From DATDRS01 sp035291605 (lineage in GTDB: Bacteria; Chloroflexota; Anaerolineae; Anaerolineales; UBA6663), in NCBI GenBank assembly GCA_035291605.1, contig DATDRS010000475.1:1-14263 (forward strand): a DNA stretch of 14,263 bases, read 5' to 3'. The notes below the pieces were generated by a model that saw only the letters and a list, made by a program, of their open reading frames with translations, was not told where the DNA came from and did not search any database. Below, piece after piece: positions 6,743-14,263 of the stretch (the first letter of the stretch is position 1; every line of letters begins with the position of its first letter). Made by a program: the position numbers and the translations under genes.

Positions 6743-7792
6743 GTGCATGTGCTCTTCGGTTTGCGGCAGCGCTTCAACCGCCTGCCCATCTTCAACCGCC
6801 TCTTGGTCGGGAATTCGGTCGTCATTGTGGCGGGCGCAGTCGGGGGGACGTTGCTCACCCATTACCTGACCGAATTGCGCTTTGAAGCGGATTTCTGGCT
6901 GATCGGCCTCTTTTCCGCCCTCGGTGTTTCCCTCAGCTTGCTGGTCAACTCCTGGATCGTCAGAACCGCGCTGCGCCCGTTGCATGAACTGCGTGAAGCG
7001 GTAGACCGCGTGCAGGTCCGACGGCCGGGAGTTCAGATCGCCCTGACGAAGGATTCCGACCCCGACATCGGCCGGTTAGCCGCCGCGATCAGCTCGATGC
7101 TGGACCGCCTAGAAGAACGCAGCGTGCAGTTGCGCGCCTTCTCAGAACGCGCCATCAGCGCCCAAGAAGAGGAACGCAAACGTATTGCGCGCGGCCTGCA
7201 CGACGGCATTGGCCAAGACATCTCTACGCTCATCTTCAACCTGGAGCGGATGGAGAACGCCGCGCCCGCCGAGGCGCCTGAGTTGAAGCAGCAAATGGCT
7301 GCCGCGCGCCAGATGGCGACCCAGACGCTGGAGGAGCTGCGTGAAGTCGTCTATGGTCTGCGCCCGACCATGCTCGATGACTTGGGGTTGGGGCCGGCCA
7401 TTCGCTGGTATGCTCGATCTACCCTGGAGGGAGCGGGGATTCGAGTCAAGTTCGATGGTTTCGACGAAACGATGCGGCTGGCGCCCGATTTAGAAACCAC
7501 CCTGTTCCGCATCGCCCAGGAGGCCATCAACAACATCCTCCATCACGCCGATGCCAAATCAGTCGTCGTCCGCCTGGGCCGGGAGGACCATCACGCCTGC
7601 CTGCATGTGGAGGACAACGGCTGCGGCTTCGATATCGCCCAGATCACAGGGCAGGCGTTGCGGCTGCGGCGGTTCGGATTATTGGGGATTCAGGAGCGGG
7701 CGGAGCTGGTCGGCGGCGAAGTCATCCTCGATTCTTCGCCTCGCCAGGGAACCAGTCTGCGCGTGCGAGTGCCATTACTCGACATAGAGTAG
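6743..7792 (+). CDS. NarX/UhpB-type membrane sensor histidine kinase
   Basis: 349 residues. Start GTG at 6743 with AGAGGA upstream. Two membrane helices (about 20-41 and 51-73) are joined by a loop of only some 10 residues, so there is no extracytoplasmic sensor domain. A HAMP-like linker (RTALRPLHELREAVDRVQ, 74-91) and a coiled coil lead to a HisKA_3 dimerisation box with phospho-acceptor H153 (ERKRIARGLHDGIGQ). The ATPase domain shows the N-box (QEAINNILHHA, N263/N264), DNGCGF (291-296) and GLLGIQER (about 312-319). It would phosphorylate the regulator encoded 113 bases downstream. The signal is unknown: with so little outside the membrane, sensing within the membrane or cytoplasm is likely. 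Confidence 0.93.
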   Translation: MHVLFGLRQRFNRLPIFNRLLVGNSVVIVAGAVGGTLLTHYLTELRFEADFWLIGLFSALGVSLSLLVNSWIVRTALRPLHELREAVDRVQVRRPGVQIALTKDSDPDIGRLAAAISSMLDRLEERSVQLRAFSERAISAQEEERKRIARGLHDGIGQDISTLIFNLERMENAAPAEAPELKQQMAAARQMATQTLEELREVVYGLRPTMLDDLGLGPAIRWYARSTLEGAGIRVKFDGFDETMRLAPDLETTLFRIAQEAINNILHHADAKSVVVRLGREDHHACLHVEDNGCGFDIAQITGQALRLRRFGLLGIQERAELVGGEVILDSSPRQGTSLRVRVPLLDIE

Positions 7793-7905
7793 CCCATCGC
7801 CTTCCGGGAACGACGAGGTAGAGTGATCTGTGGAGAAGGCCGCGAATGCCGTCACTTATGGAGCACTGAGGCATAGCCCCTGGAAGGTGTTGGCGGGAGG
7901 CCGCG

Positions 7906-8556
7906 ATGGAGAAAATTCGAATACTGCTGGCCGACGACCATACCGTCTTGCGCGAGGGCATTCGCGCGCTGCTCAACGAGCAACCCGACATGGTCGTGGT
8001 GGGCGAAGCGGAAAACGGCCGGTGGGCGATACACCTGGCGCACGAACTCCACCCCCACGTGGTGCTGATGGACATTGCCATGCCCCTGCTCAACGGCCTG
8101 GAGGCCACCCGCCAGATCAAGCGCGACCACCCTGAGATTAGGATTCTGGTGCTGACCATGCACGACAATGAGGAATACGTCCGGCAGGAGTTAGCGGCCG
8201 GCGCGTCGGGTTATGTGCTTAAGCGGGCGGCCGCCAGCGAACTGGTGAGCGCCATCCGCGCCGTGCATCACGACGAGGCGGTCCTTTCACCCGCCGTCAC
8301 CCGCGTGCTCATCGAAGATTACCTGCGCCAGGACGGTGCACATCACCAGCCGGTCTCCGATGACCTGACCCCGCGCGAGCGCGAGGTGCTGCAACTCATT
8401 GCGGAAGGCTACACGAGTAAGAAAATCGCCGAGATCCTGGGTTTATCCGTCAAGACCGTGCAGGCCCATCGCACCAGCCTGATGCAAAAACTCAACGTGC
8501 ACGATCGAGGCGATCTGATCAAGTACGCGATTCAGAAGAAGATCATCGAGGTCTGA
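7906..8556 (+). CDS. NarL/FixJ-family response regulator
   Basis: 216 residues, ATG with GGGAGG upstream. The receiver domain (1-120) has the acidic pair D10/D11, phospho-acceptor D56 (VVLMDIAMP), T84 and K106. The output domain (about 149-212) is a LuxR-type helix-turn-helix: LTPREREVLQLIAEGYTSKKIAEILGLSVKTVQAHRTSLMQKL. Cognate partner of the upstream kinase. Only 44 bases separate it from fumA, so it may be cotranscribed with the fumarase genes, and these or the hydrogenase operon are natural candidate targets, though no binding site can be assigned. Confidence 0.94.
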   Translation: MEKIRILLADDHTVLREGIRALLNEQPDMVVVGEAENGRWAIHLAHELHPHVVLMDIAMPLLNGLEATRQIKRDHPEIRILVLTMHDNEEYVRQELAAGASGYVLKRAAASELVSAIRAVHHDEAVLSPAVTRVLIEDYLRQDGAHHQPVSDDLTPREREVLQLIAEGYTSKKIAEILGLSVKTVQAHRTSLMQKLNVHDRGDLIKYAIQKKIIEV

Positions 8557-8600
8557 GGCCGTCCTCGGGCTGACCGGCCTGTGTGTAAAGGAGGCGCAAC

Positions 8601-9470
8601 ATGCCTGATCTGATTGAACCACTGGTGGAGCTCATTCGCCGCACGTCCACCGATTTGCCGCCCGATGTGGAGCAGGCCCTCACGGCGGCGTGTGAACGGG
8701 AGGCCGCCGGATCCGCCGCGCGCGGGGCGTTAGAAGCGATTCTACAGAACGTCGAACTGTCACGGCGCAACTCGACGCCCATCTGCCAGGACACGGGCAC
8801 GCCGATCTTTTACGTCCGGCATCCGGCCGGCTGGAGCACTCGCCGCCTGCGGGAGCAGATTCGGGCCGCGGTCGCCGAGGCCACCCAACGCTCGTATCTG
8901 CGGCCCAACGCGGTGGATGCGCTCACCGAAAAGAACAGCGGGAACAACCTGGGCGAAGCTTTCCCGACGATTCACTTTGAGGAGATTGAGGGGGATGAGT
9001 TGATCGTGGACCTGATGTTGAAGGGCGGTGGGTGTGAGAATGTCGGAGCGCAATATGCGTTGCCCAACAGCACGCTAGGCGCGGGGCGCGACCTGGGCGG
9101 CGTGCGCAAGGTGGCGCTGGACGCGGTGCATAAGGCCCAGGGGCAGGGCTGCGCGCCGGGCATTCTGGGCGTGGCCATTGGCGGCGACCGGGGCGCGGCG
9201 TACTACGCCTCCAAAGAGACGCTCTTCCGCAAGCTGGAAGATACCCATCCCGACCCGCAGCTTGCGGCGCTGGAAACCCGGCTGACCGAGGAGGCCAATC
9301 AACTCGGCATTGGCCCGATGGGCTTTGGCGGGCAGACGACCGTGTTGGGGGTGAAGATGGCGAGTATGCACCGCCTCCCGGCCAGTTTCTTCGTCACCGT
9401 CTCGTATATGTGTTGGGCGCATCGCCGCCGCCGCATGGTGGTGCGGGATGACGCGGTGATCTACGACTAG
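8601..9470 (+). CDS. Class I fumarate hydratase, alpha subunit
   Basis: 289 residues, ATG preceded by AAAGGAGG. This is the N-terminal half of iron-sulfur class I hydro-lyases (FumA/TtdA type), which interconvert fumarate and malate with a [4Fe-4S] cluster. The three cluster cysteines are visible: C62 (ICQDTGTP), C145 (GGGCENVG) and C184 (QGCAPGILG). The length matches the separate alpha subunit of two-gene fumarases. The beta subunit gene starts 12 bases after the stop. L-tartrate dehydratase shares this fold, so fumarase rather than tartrate activity is the likelier but not proven substrate. Confidence 0.92.
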   Translation: MPDLIEPLVELIRRTSTDLPPDVEQALTAACEREAAGSAARGALEAILQNVELSRRNSTPICQDTGTPIFYVRHPAGWSTRRLREQIRAAVAEATQRSYLRPNAVDALTEKNSGNNLGEAFPTIHFEEIEGDELIVDLMLKGGGCENVGAQYALPNSTLGAGRDLGGVRKVALDAVHKAQGQGCAPGILGVAIGGDRGAAYYASKETLFRKLEDTHPDPQLAALETRLTEEANQLGIGPMGFGGQTTVLGVKMASMHRLPASFFVTVSYMCWAHRRRRMVVRDDAVIYD

Positions 9471-9482
9471 AGGCAGGCTCCC

Positions 9483-10103
9483 ATGCGCAATCTCTCTCTT
9501 CCCCTGAGTGATGAGGCCATTCGCGAACTCCAGGTGGGCGATCCCGTCGCGCTGTCCGGGGTGATGGTGACAGGGCGGGATGCCGTCCATAAGTGGATGG
9601 TCGAAACCTTTATCAAGAAGACTCGCCCGCCGCAGGGCGATGACCTCGCGGTATACGAAGCCATCAAGCCCCTGCTCGCGGGCGGCGCGATCTACCATTG
9701 CGGGCCGGTCGTGGCGGGTTTGGATGCCAAGCAATATCGCTTTGTGGCCGCCGGGCCGACGACTAGCTCGCGCGAAGAACCCTATCAGGGCGACGTGATG
9801 CGCCACTTCACGATCAAAGCTGTTATTGGCAAAGGCGGCATGGGGCCGAAAACACTGGCCGCCTGCCAGACGGTGCCGGGGGCGTATTTGCACGCCATCG
9901 GCGGCGCGGCCTCGCTCATTGCCCGGACCGTGGAAAAGGTGCTCGGGGTTCATAAATTGGGCTTTGGCGTTCCGGAGGCGATGTGGGTGATCGAGGTCCG
10001 GAATTTCCCGGCGGTGGTGACCATGGATGCCCACGGCCACAGCCTGCACGTCGAGGTCGAGACCCACTCGAAGGCCGAGCTTGACCGCCTGTTGATCGTC
10101 TAG
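9483..10103 (+). CDS. Class I fumarate hydratase, beta subunit
   Basis: 206 residues; AGAGGCAGG precedes the ATG. It corresponds to the C-terminal domain of class I fumarases: ALSGVMVTGRDAVHK (23-37), YHCGPVV, GPTTSSREEPYQGDVM, then the glycine-rich KGGMGPKT and the AIGGAASL segment. It assembles with the alpha subunit encoded immediately upstream to complete the active site. Followed by a strong terminator, so the fumarase transcript ends here. Confidence 0.92.
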   Translation: MRNLSLPLSDEAIRELQVGDPVALSGVMVTGRDAVHKWMVETFIKKTRPPQGDDLAVYEAIKPLLAGGAIYHCGPVVAGLDAKQYRFVAAGPTTSSREEPYQGDVMRHFTIKAVIGKGGMGPKTLAACQTVPGAYLHAIGGAASLIARTVEKVLGVHKLGFGVPEAMWVIEVRNFPAVVTMDAHGHSLHVEVETHSKAELDRLLIV

Positions 10104-10169
10104 CCGTGCGGACCGGAGAGGCCGACACGCCGCCGGTTCCCCACCGCCGGGGAGTCGCCGGGTTTGCCC

Positions 10170-10200
10170 AGACCCTATGTCAATAGGGTCTTTTTGTTTT
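10170..10200 (+). terminator. Intrinsic terminator after the fumarase genes
   Basis: AGACCCTAT (10170-10178), loop GTCA, ATAGGGTCT (10183-10191), followed by a T-rich run TTTTGTTTT. A 9-bp stem with T-tract, a classic rho-independent signal; it separates the fumarase unit from hydB. Confidence 0.9.
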
Positions 10201-10331
10201 CCAAGATAGGGCGTGCGCCTGAGGCAATTTCGGGCAAGCGGCGGATGGCGACGGGCGAAGGTCAGCCGTATTGTGGAACTGTAACCTCCGGGCTTATCGG
10301 GCCGGGACGACTCCACTCCGAGGTGGCCGCC
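10201..10331 (+). promoter_or_regulatory. Leader and probable promoter region of the hyd operon
   Basis: Because a terminator precedes it, the hydrogenase operon needs its own promoter in these about 130 bases. The best pair I see is TTGTGG (10271-10276) and TTATCG (10294-10299), 17 apart, with a weak -10; other sigma factors are possible. No clear FNR or Rex palindrome is visible. Confidence 0.3.
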
Positions 10332-11369
10332 GTGAGCCTTACCCTTATTCAAAAATCGGATCTGGCCGATTTCGTCGGCCATCTCTTGACGCACTACCGG
10401 GTCGTCGGGCCGATGAAGACAGGCTCTGGATTTGCTTTCGGCGTGATCGCGGACCCAGCGACTCTGCGGCTAGATTACCCCACCACGATCCTGCCTCCCA
10501 AGAAATATCTCCTGCCGCCTCGCGAAACCCTATTCGAGTTCGACGTGGCAGAGGGCAGCCTCTCGCCGCCTCTGCTGGCCCAGCCCACGGTGATCTTTGG
10601 CGCCCACACCTGTGACGTGCACGCTATCCAGTTGCTCGACGAGGTCTTCTCGTCCGGGCAGGTTGACGCGCAGTATCTGAACCGGCGCAGGCAGACGCTC
10701 ATCGTGAGCGTGGAGTGCCTCGCGCCTTGTGACGAGCATTCCTTTTGCAAAAGCATGGGGACGCTGACCGCGGACGACGGGTACGACCTCCACCTGACCG
10801 ACATGGGCGAGGCCTACGCCGTAGATATCGGGACGACGGCAGGTCACGATCTGCTGATTCAAAATGCGATCACCAGGGAGGCCTCGCCCGAAGCGGTGCG
10901 GCGGTTGAACGCCGTGCTCAGCGAGAAATGGGCGAAGTTCCCCTACCGGCTGGATTTCGATGTGAGCGACCTGCCTTCGCTGCTCAGCCTGAGCATGAAA
11001 AGTCCGCTCTGGACCGAACTGGGTGAGCGGTGCCTCTCGTGCGGGGCCTGCACCAGCGTCTGTCCAACCTGCTTCTGCTTTGACGTGAGAGATGAGACCG
11101 AAATGGATCCCCGGCATGGGCAGCGAGTGCGGATCTGGGACTCGTGCCAGCTGGACGAGTTTGCGGCTGTCGCGGGCGGCCACAACTTCCGCAAGAGCCG
11201 CGCGATGCGTCAGCGGCATCGCTTCCTGCGCAAAGGCAAGTATATCCTGGAGGCCCACAAGCAGTTGGGCTGCGTGGGCTGCGGGCGGTGCGCTCGCGCT
11301 TGCTTGGTCAACATCACGCCTGTGAATGTTTTCAATGAACTTTATCGGCAGCAGGAGGCCGGGAGATAG
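10332..11369 (+). CDS. hydB: Group 3b NiFe hydrogenase beta subunit (iron-sulfur)
   Basis: 345 residues from the GTG at 10332, which follows GAGGTGG. The frame is open further upstream to 10164, but that extension would run through the terminator and is rejected. The C-terminal half has two [4Fe-4S] motifs, CLSCGACTSVC (C234-C244) and CVGCGRCARAC (C314-C324), with further cysteines at FGAHTCD (94), ECLAPCDEHSFC (129, 133, 139) and CPTCFCF (247, 249), as in HydB/HyhB-type subunits. It relays electrons between the flavin subunit and the small subunit, and is also the subunit tied to sulfur reductase activity in the archaeal sulfhydrogenases. The stop is 2 bases before hydG. Confidence 0.9.
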   Translation: MSLTLIQKSDLADFVGHLLTHYRVVGPMKTGSGFAFGVIADPATLRLDYPTTILPPKKYLLPPRETLFEFDVAEGSLSPPLLAQPTVIFGAHTCDVHAIQLLDEVFSSGQVDAQYLNRRRQTLIVSVECLAPCDEHSFCKSMGTLTADDGYDLHLTDMGEAYAVDIGTTAGHDLLIQNAITREASPEAVRRLNAVLSEKWAKFPYRLDFDVSDLPSLLSLSMKSPLWTELGERCLSCGACTSVCPTCFCFDVRDETEMDPRHGQRVRIWDSCQLDEFAAVAGGHNFRKSRAMRQRHRFLRKGKYILEAHKQLGCVGCGRCARACLVNITPVNVFNELYRQQEAGR

Positions 11370-11371
11370 CC

Positions 11372-12241
11372 GTGATCGCCAGCAGAAATCAGCCGCCCCT
11401 GGCTGCGCCGCCATGCACTGGTGAGTCGCTCTTCACCCCAATCATGGCGCGGATTGCCGGTATCGAGCATCTGACTGCGCTCGAAAAGGTCTTCACGCTC
11501 GAACTCCCATTGGGGAAATCGCTGGGCCACCGGCCCGGGCAGTTTGTTGAGGTCTCCGCGTTGGGTGTGGGCGAGGCCCCCATCAGCATCAGCAGTTCGC
11601 CCAGCCGCAGCAACGGCCATTTTGAACTGTGCGTGCGCAAGGTGGGCGATGTGACCAGCGCGCTCCACCGCTTGAGACCCGGAGATCGGGTGGGCATCCG
11701 CGGACCCTATGGGCGCGGCTTTCCGGTCGAGAAATTCCGGGGCAAGGATTTGCTCTTCGCGCCCGGGGGGCTCGGGTTGGCCCCGCTGCGATCGCTGATC
11801 AATCAGGTGCTCGACGAGCGCGCCCTCTTCGGGCGGGTGATCATCCTTTACGGTGCGCGCAATCCCTCCGAGTTGCTGTTCAAAGATGAGTTGAAGCAGT
11901 GGGGCGAGCGCGACGATGTCGAACTGCATTTGACCGTGGACCGGGCGGACGACAACTGGATGGGCCATGTGGGTGTGATCACCACCCTCTTCAAGGACAT
12001 CTCTGTCTATCCGCGCAACACCGTGGCAGTGACCTGCGGCCCACCCGTCATGTATCGGTTCGTGTTAATGGAGTTATTGGGCAAGGGGATTTCGGAAGGC
12101 AACATCTATTTGTCGCTCGAACGCCGCATGAAGTGCGGGGTGGGCAAATGCGGCCACTGCCAGATCAACCACATCTACGCATGCCAATCTGGCCCGGTCT
12201 TTCCCTATGCGGAGATCAAAGGGTTGGAGGAGGCGCTATGA
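11372..12241 (+). CDS. hydG: Hydrogenase gamma subunit (FAD, NAD(P), 2Fe-2S)
   Basis: 289 residues; GTG at 11372 after GGAGGCCGGGAG. A ferredoxin-reductase-type fold: FAD-binding RPGQFVEVS (54-62) with PISISSSP (70-77), nucleotide-binding GGLGLAPLRS (132-141), CGPPVM (222-227), and a C-terminal [2Fe-2S] site with C255, C260, C263 and C271. It passes electrons between NAD(P)H and the iron-sulfur subunits. The coenzyme preference (NADP in most group 3b enzymes) cannot be read from the sequence by eye. Overlaps hydD by 4 bases (ATGA). Confidence 0.92.
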   Translation: MIASRNQPPLAAPPCTGESLFTPIMARIAGIEHLTALEKVFTLELPLGKSLGHRPGQFVEVSALGVGEAPISISSSPSRSNGHFELCVRKVGDVTSALHRLRPGDRVGIRGPYGRGFPVEKFRGKDLLFAPGGLGLAPLRSLINQVLDERALFGRVIILYGARNPSELLFKDELKQWGERDDVELHLTVDRADDNWMGHVGVITTLFKDISVYPRNTVAVTCGPPVMYRFVLMELLGKGISEGNIYLSLERRMKCGVGKCGHCQINHIYACQSGPVFPYAEIKGLEEAL

Positions 12242-13035
12242 GTCGGGATGGTCGCAGGCCCAAAGTAGCTTTCTTCGACTTCGCCGGTTGTGAGGGCTGC
12301 CAGTTGACGGTGTTGGACTCGCTGCAAGACCATCCTGAACTTTTGGATGCGGTCGAGATTGTCCAGTTCCGCGAGGCGATGACGGAGAAAGGCGAGGACT
12401 ACCTGATCGCTTTTATCGAAGGGTCGTGCACCCGACCGGAGGATGAACCCCGGCTGAAGAAGATTCGCGAGCAGGCCGCTATTGTGGTGGCCCTCGGGGC
12501 GTGCGCGCACGTCGGCGGGGTCAACGCGCTCAAGTATCTGCAGACGCTCGACGACGCGCGCCGCTATGTATATGGCGAGCAGGCCGACTGGTTCGAAACC
12601 GGCGAGGTGCGCTCGATTGCGGCGGTGATCCCGGTGGATTATGCCATCCCCGGCTGCCCGATTGATCGCGGCGAATTCATCGCCTGCGTCAAGGCCCTGC
12701 TCATGGGCAAGAAGCCGCCTATCCCGGATTATCCGCTGTGCGTCGAGTGCAAGTTGAAAGAGAATGCCTGCCTGTTTACGAGGGGCAAAGTCTGCCTGGG
12801 GCCGGTGACGCGCGCGGGCTGCGGGGCCATCTGCCCGAGTTATGGCCAAGCGTGTGAGGCCTGTCGGGGGTTCACGTCCAACCCTAACGACGCCTCGATG
12901 CGTGACCTGCTTACGAAATACGGCCTGACGGTGGACGACGTGACCACGCGATACACGATGTTCACTGCCTACCTGATGCGCCCCGCAAGCAGGATCTTCG
13001 ATGAAAAACTCATGCAGGAGGGCGAACGGCGGTGA
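12238..13035 (+). CDS. hydD: Hydrogenase delta (small) subunit, three [4Fe-4S]
   Basis: 265 residues from the ATG at 12238 (GGAGGAGG upstream, overlapping the hydG stop); the longer open frame back to 11899 only shadows hydG. Proximal-cluster cysteines are C18 and C21 (GCEGC), C89 (GAC) and C140 (PGCP). Eight more (168, 171, 178, 186, 195, 199, 206, 209) can hold two further clusters, matching the small subunit of cytoplasmic group 3 enzymes. No twin-arginine signal, so the enzyme stays in the cytoplasm. The stop overlaps the GTG of hydA. Confidence 0.93.
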   Translation: MSRDGRRPKVAFFDFAGCEGCQLTVLDSLQDHPELLDAVEIVQFREAMTEKGEDYLIAFIEGSCTRPEDEPRLKKIREQAAIVVALGACAHVGGVNALKYLQTLDDARRYVYGEQADWFETGEVRSIAAVIPVDYAIPGCPIDRGEFIACVKALLMGKKPPIPDYPLCVECKLKENACLFTRGKVCLGPVTRAGCGAICPSYGQACEACRGFTSNPNDASMRDLLTKYGLTVDDVTTRYTMFTAYLMRPASRIFDEKLMQEGERR

Positions 13036-14263
13036 GCAAGCGAATTGACGTTCACTACGTCACCCGCGTGGAGGGGCACGGCAACATCGTCGTGGAAGTG
13101 GCGGACAGGAAAGTCCAGGACTGCCGCTTCGAGGTCGTCGAAGCGCCGCGCTTCTTCGAGGCGATGCTGCGCGGGCGACCTTACACGGAGGCCGCGCACA
13201 TCACCAGCCGCATCTGCGGCATCTGCTCCACCGGCCACGCCGCCACTTCGCTGCGCGCCACCGAGAAAGCCCTTGGCGTGGAACCGAGCGAGCAGACCAA
13301 GCTGCTCCGAAAACTGACTTTCCACGGCGAGATCCTCGACAGCCATGTTCTGCATGTCTATATGCTCGTCGCGCCCGACTTTCTGGGTGTGGGTAGCGTC
13401 ATCCCGCTGGCAGCCAGCCATCCCGAAATCGTCAAGCGCGCGCTGCGTATGAAGAAACTCGCAGGCGACATGTGCCAGGTCGTGGCCGGGCGGCACACGC
13501 ACCCGATTGCGATGACGGTCGGCGGCTTCACGCACTTTCCCAAGCGGGAGGAGCTCGAAGGCCTGCGCCGGAGGCTCGTGGCCGCCCGCGCCGACGTGGA
13601 AGCCACGGTGGAGTTGTTCGCGTCGTTGAAGTGGCCGCAGTTCGAGCGCGAGACCGAGTACGTTTCGCTCACCCGGCTCGACGAGTACGCCTTCATGGAT
13701 GGCGAAATCGTGACGAGCGACGGCGTGCGCCTGCCAGTCGAGGATTATCGCCAGGTCACAAATGAATATCTGGTGCGGCATTCCAGCGCCAAGCATACGC
13801 GCCACGCGCGCGCGTCATACATGGTCGGCGCACTGGCGCGCTTCAACAACAACTACGAGAAGCTCTACCCGCGAGCGAAAGAAGCGGCGACGGCGCTGGG
13901 GCTAAAACCCGCAGTCACCAATCCGTTCTTGAACTCGGCGGCGCAGGTCGTGGAGATCGTGCACTGCGTCGAAGACTCGATGGTGGTGATTGACCGGTTG
14001 CTCGCTGAGGGCATTACCCCAGAAGAACCCGCGCCCGTGAAACTCGGAGCGGCGGAAGGAGTGGGGGCCTGCGAGGTGCCGCGCGGCCTGCTGATCCATC
14101 ATTACTGGATTGGCGAGGACGGCAGATTGACTGGCGCGGATTGTGTGATCCCTACTAATCAAAATATCGGCAACCTGGAGGCCGATATGCGGGCGCGCGT
14201 GCCGCAAATGGTGGATAGACCGGTCGAGGCGATACAACTCGATTTGGAAATGCTCGTGCGGGC
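13032..14263 (+). CDS. hydA: NiFe hydrogenase large (alpha) subunit, 3' end outside window
   Basis: Starts at GTG 13032 (GTGA overlap with the hydD stop; AGGAGG upstream) and stays open to the last base, about 410 residues of a protein usually near 420-480. Carries TRVEGHG (E14, family L0/proton path) and the first NiFe ligand pair RICGICSTGH (C62, C65). The later TNQNIGNLEADMR segment is typical of group 3 large subunits. The C-terminal DPCxxC pair and maturation cleavage site lie beyond the window. It binds the NiFe(CN)2CO centre and splits or makes H2. Gene order beta-gamma-delta-alpha and the flavin subunit place the enzyme in group 3b; this is a pattern-based call, not a phylogeny. Confidence 0.95.
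   Translation, partial: MSKRIDVHYVTRVEGHGNIVVEVADRKVQDCRFEVVEAPRFFEAMLRGRPYTEAAHITSRICGICSTGHAATSLRATEKALGVEPSEQTKLLRKLTFHGEILDSHVLHVYMLVAPDFLGVGSVIPLAASHPEIVKRALRMKKLAGDMCQVVAGRHTHPIAMTVGGFTHFPKREELEGLRRRLVAARADVEATVELFASLKWPQFERETEYVSLTRLDEYAFMDGEIVTSDGVRLPVEDYRQVTNEYLVRHSSAKHTRHARASYMVGALARFNNNYEKLYPRAKEAATALGLKPAVTNPFLNSAAQVVEIVHCVEDSMVVIDRLLAEGITPEEPAPVKLGAAEGVGACEVPRGLLIHHYWIGEDGRLTGADCVIPTNQNIGNLEADMRARVPQMVDRPVEAIQLDLEMLVR

Noticed and set aside
6621..6885. Two plus-strand frames overlapping the start of the histidine kinase
   Set aside because: Both run far into the kinase gene in the wrong frame and have no ribosome site; the translation degrades to low-complexity residues.
10164..10331. 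56-residue N-terminal extension of HydB
   Set aside because: It would be encoded by the intrinsic terminator hairpin and has no similarity in style to HydB; the GTG at 10332 has a good ribosome site.
9075..10394. 439-residue minus-strand frame opposite the fumarase genes
   Set aside because: Antisense to two well recognised subunits, and it crosses the terminator at 10170-10200.
10530..11414. 294-residue minus-strand frame opposite hydB
   Set aside because: Shadow of a gene with two clear [4Fe-4S] motifs.
12969..13805. 278-residue minus-strand frame opposite hydA
   Set aside because: Antisense to the NiFe large subunit, whose true frame is open from 13032 to the window end.
1..14263. CRISPR array, tRNA, rRNA or riboswitch
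   Set aside because: I looked for regularly spaced repeats and for tRNA-like cloverleaf or TTCGA patterns in the intergenic regions and saw none.

Overview
The window looks like a chromosomal stretch of a GC-rich, anaerobic or facultative bacterium. The style of the genes (EcoEI-type HsdR, FitA/VapC toxin-antitoxin pair, NarX/NarL-type two-component pair, split class I fumarase, group 3b-type NiFe hydrogenase) would fit Chloroflexota (Anaerolineae-like), but that taxonomic guess is inference; no rRNA or marker gene is present.

Left half (1-6160), everything on the minus strand. Reading in the direction of transcription from 6160 down: a promoter with an overlapping palindromic operator, a FitA/VapB-type antitoxin and a VapC PIN toxin (4-base overlap), a 46-residue orphan antitoxin-like gene, an AT-richer patch with a doubtful small ORF, a helical-repeat (HEAT-like) protein with a strongly basic tail, a protein with a strongly acidic N-terminus and an internal duplication, and the type I restriction motor subunit HsdR. 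HsdR is interrupted close to its C-terminus by a 147-bp, non-coding, fold-back element with imperfect terminal inverted repeats and a 6-bp target duplication (GTGACG). The insertion plus duplication is 153 bp, so the reading frame is kept on both sides, but the element carries an in-frame TGA. The remaining 48 C-terminal codons of hsdR are still open at 55-207. A 14-bp-stem hairpin follows the original hsdR stop. hsdM and hsdS are not in the window.

Middle (6156-6742): a divergent, gene-poor region of about 590 bp with short direct repeats and a credible plus-strand promoter.

Right half (6743-14263), everything on the plus strand: a membrane histidine kinase with almost no extracytoplasmic domain, a NarL-type response regulator, the alpha and beta subunits of a split class I fumarase, a clear intrinsic terminator, and then a tightly overlapping hydBGDA operon. 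The latter encodes the iron-sulfur beta, FAD/NAD(P)/2Fe-2S gamma, 3x[4Fe-4S] small delta and NiFe large alpha subunits of a group 3b (NAD(P)-linked, sulfhydrogenase-type) hydrogenase. The large subunit starts at a GTG at 13032 and runs off the right edge. Together this half links H2/NAD(P)H exchange and fumarate/malate interconversion beside a local two-component regulator.

The most unusual observations are the MITE-like insertion that truncates HsdR in frame, and the translationally coupled basic-tail/acidic-head protein pair immediately upstream of hsdR.
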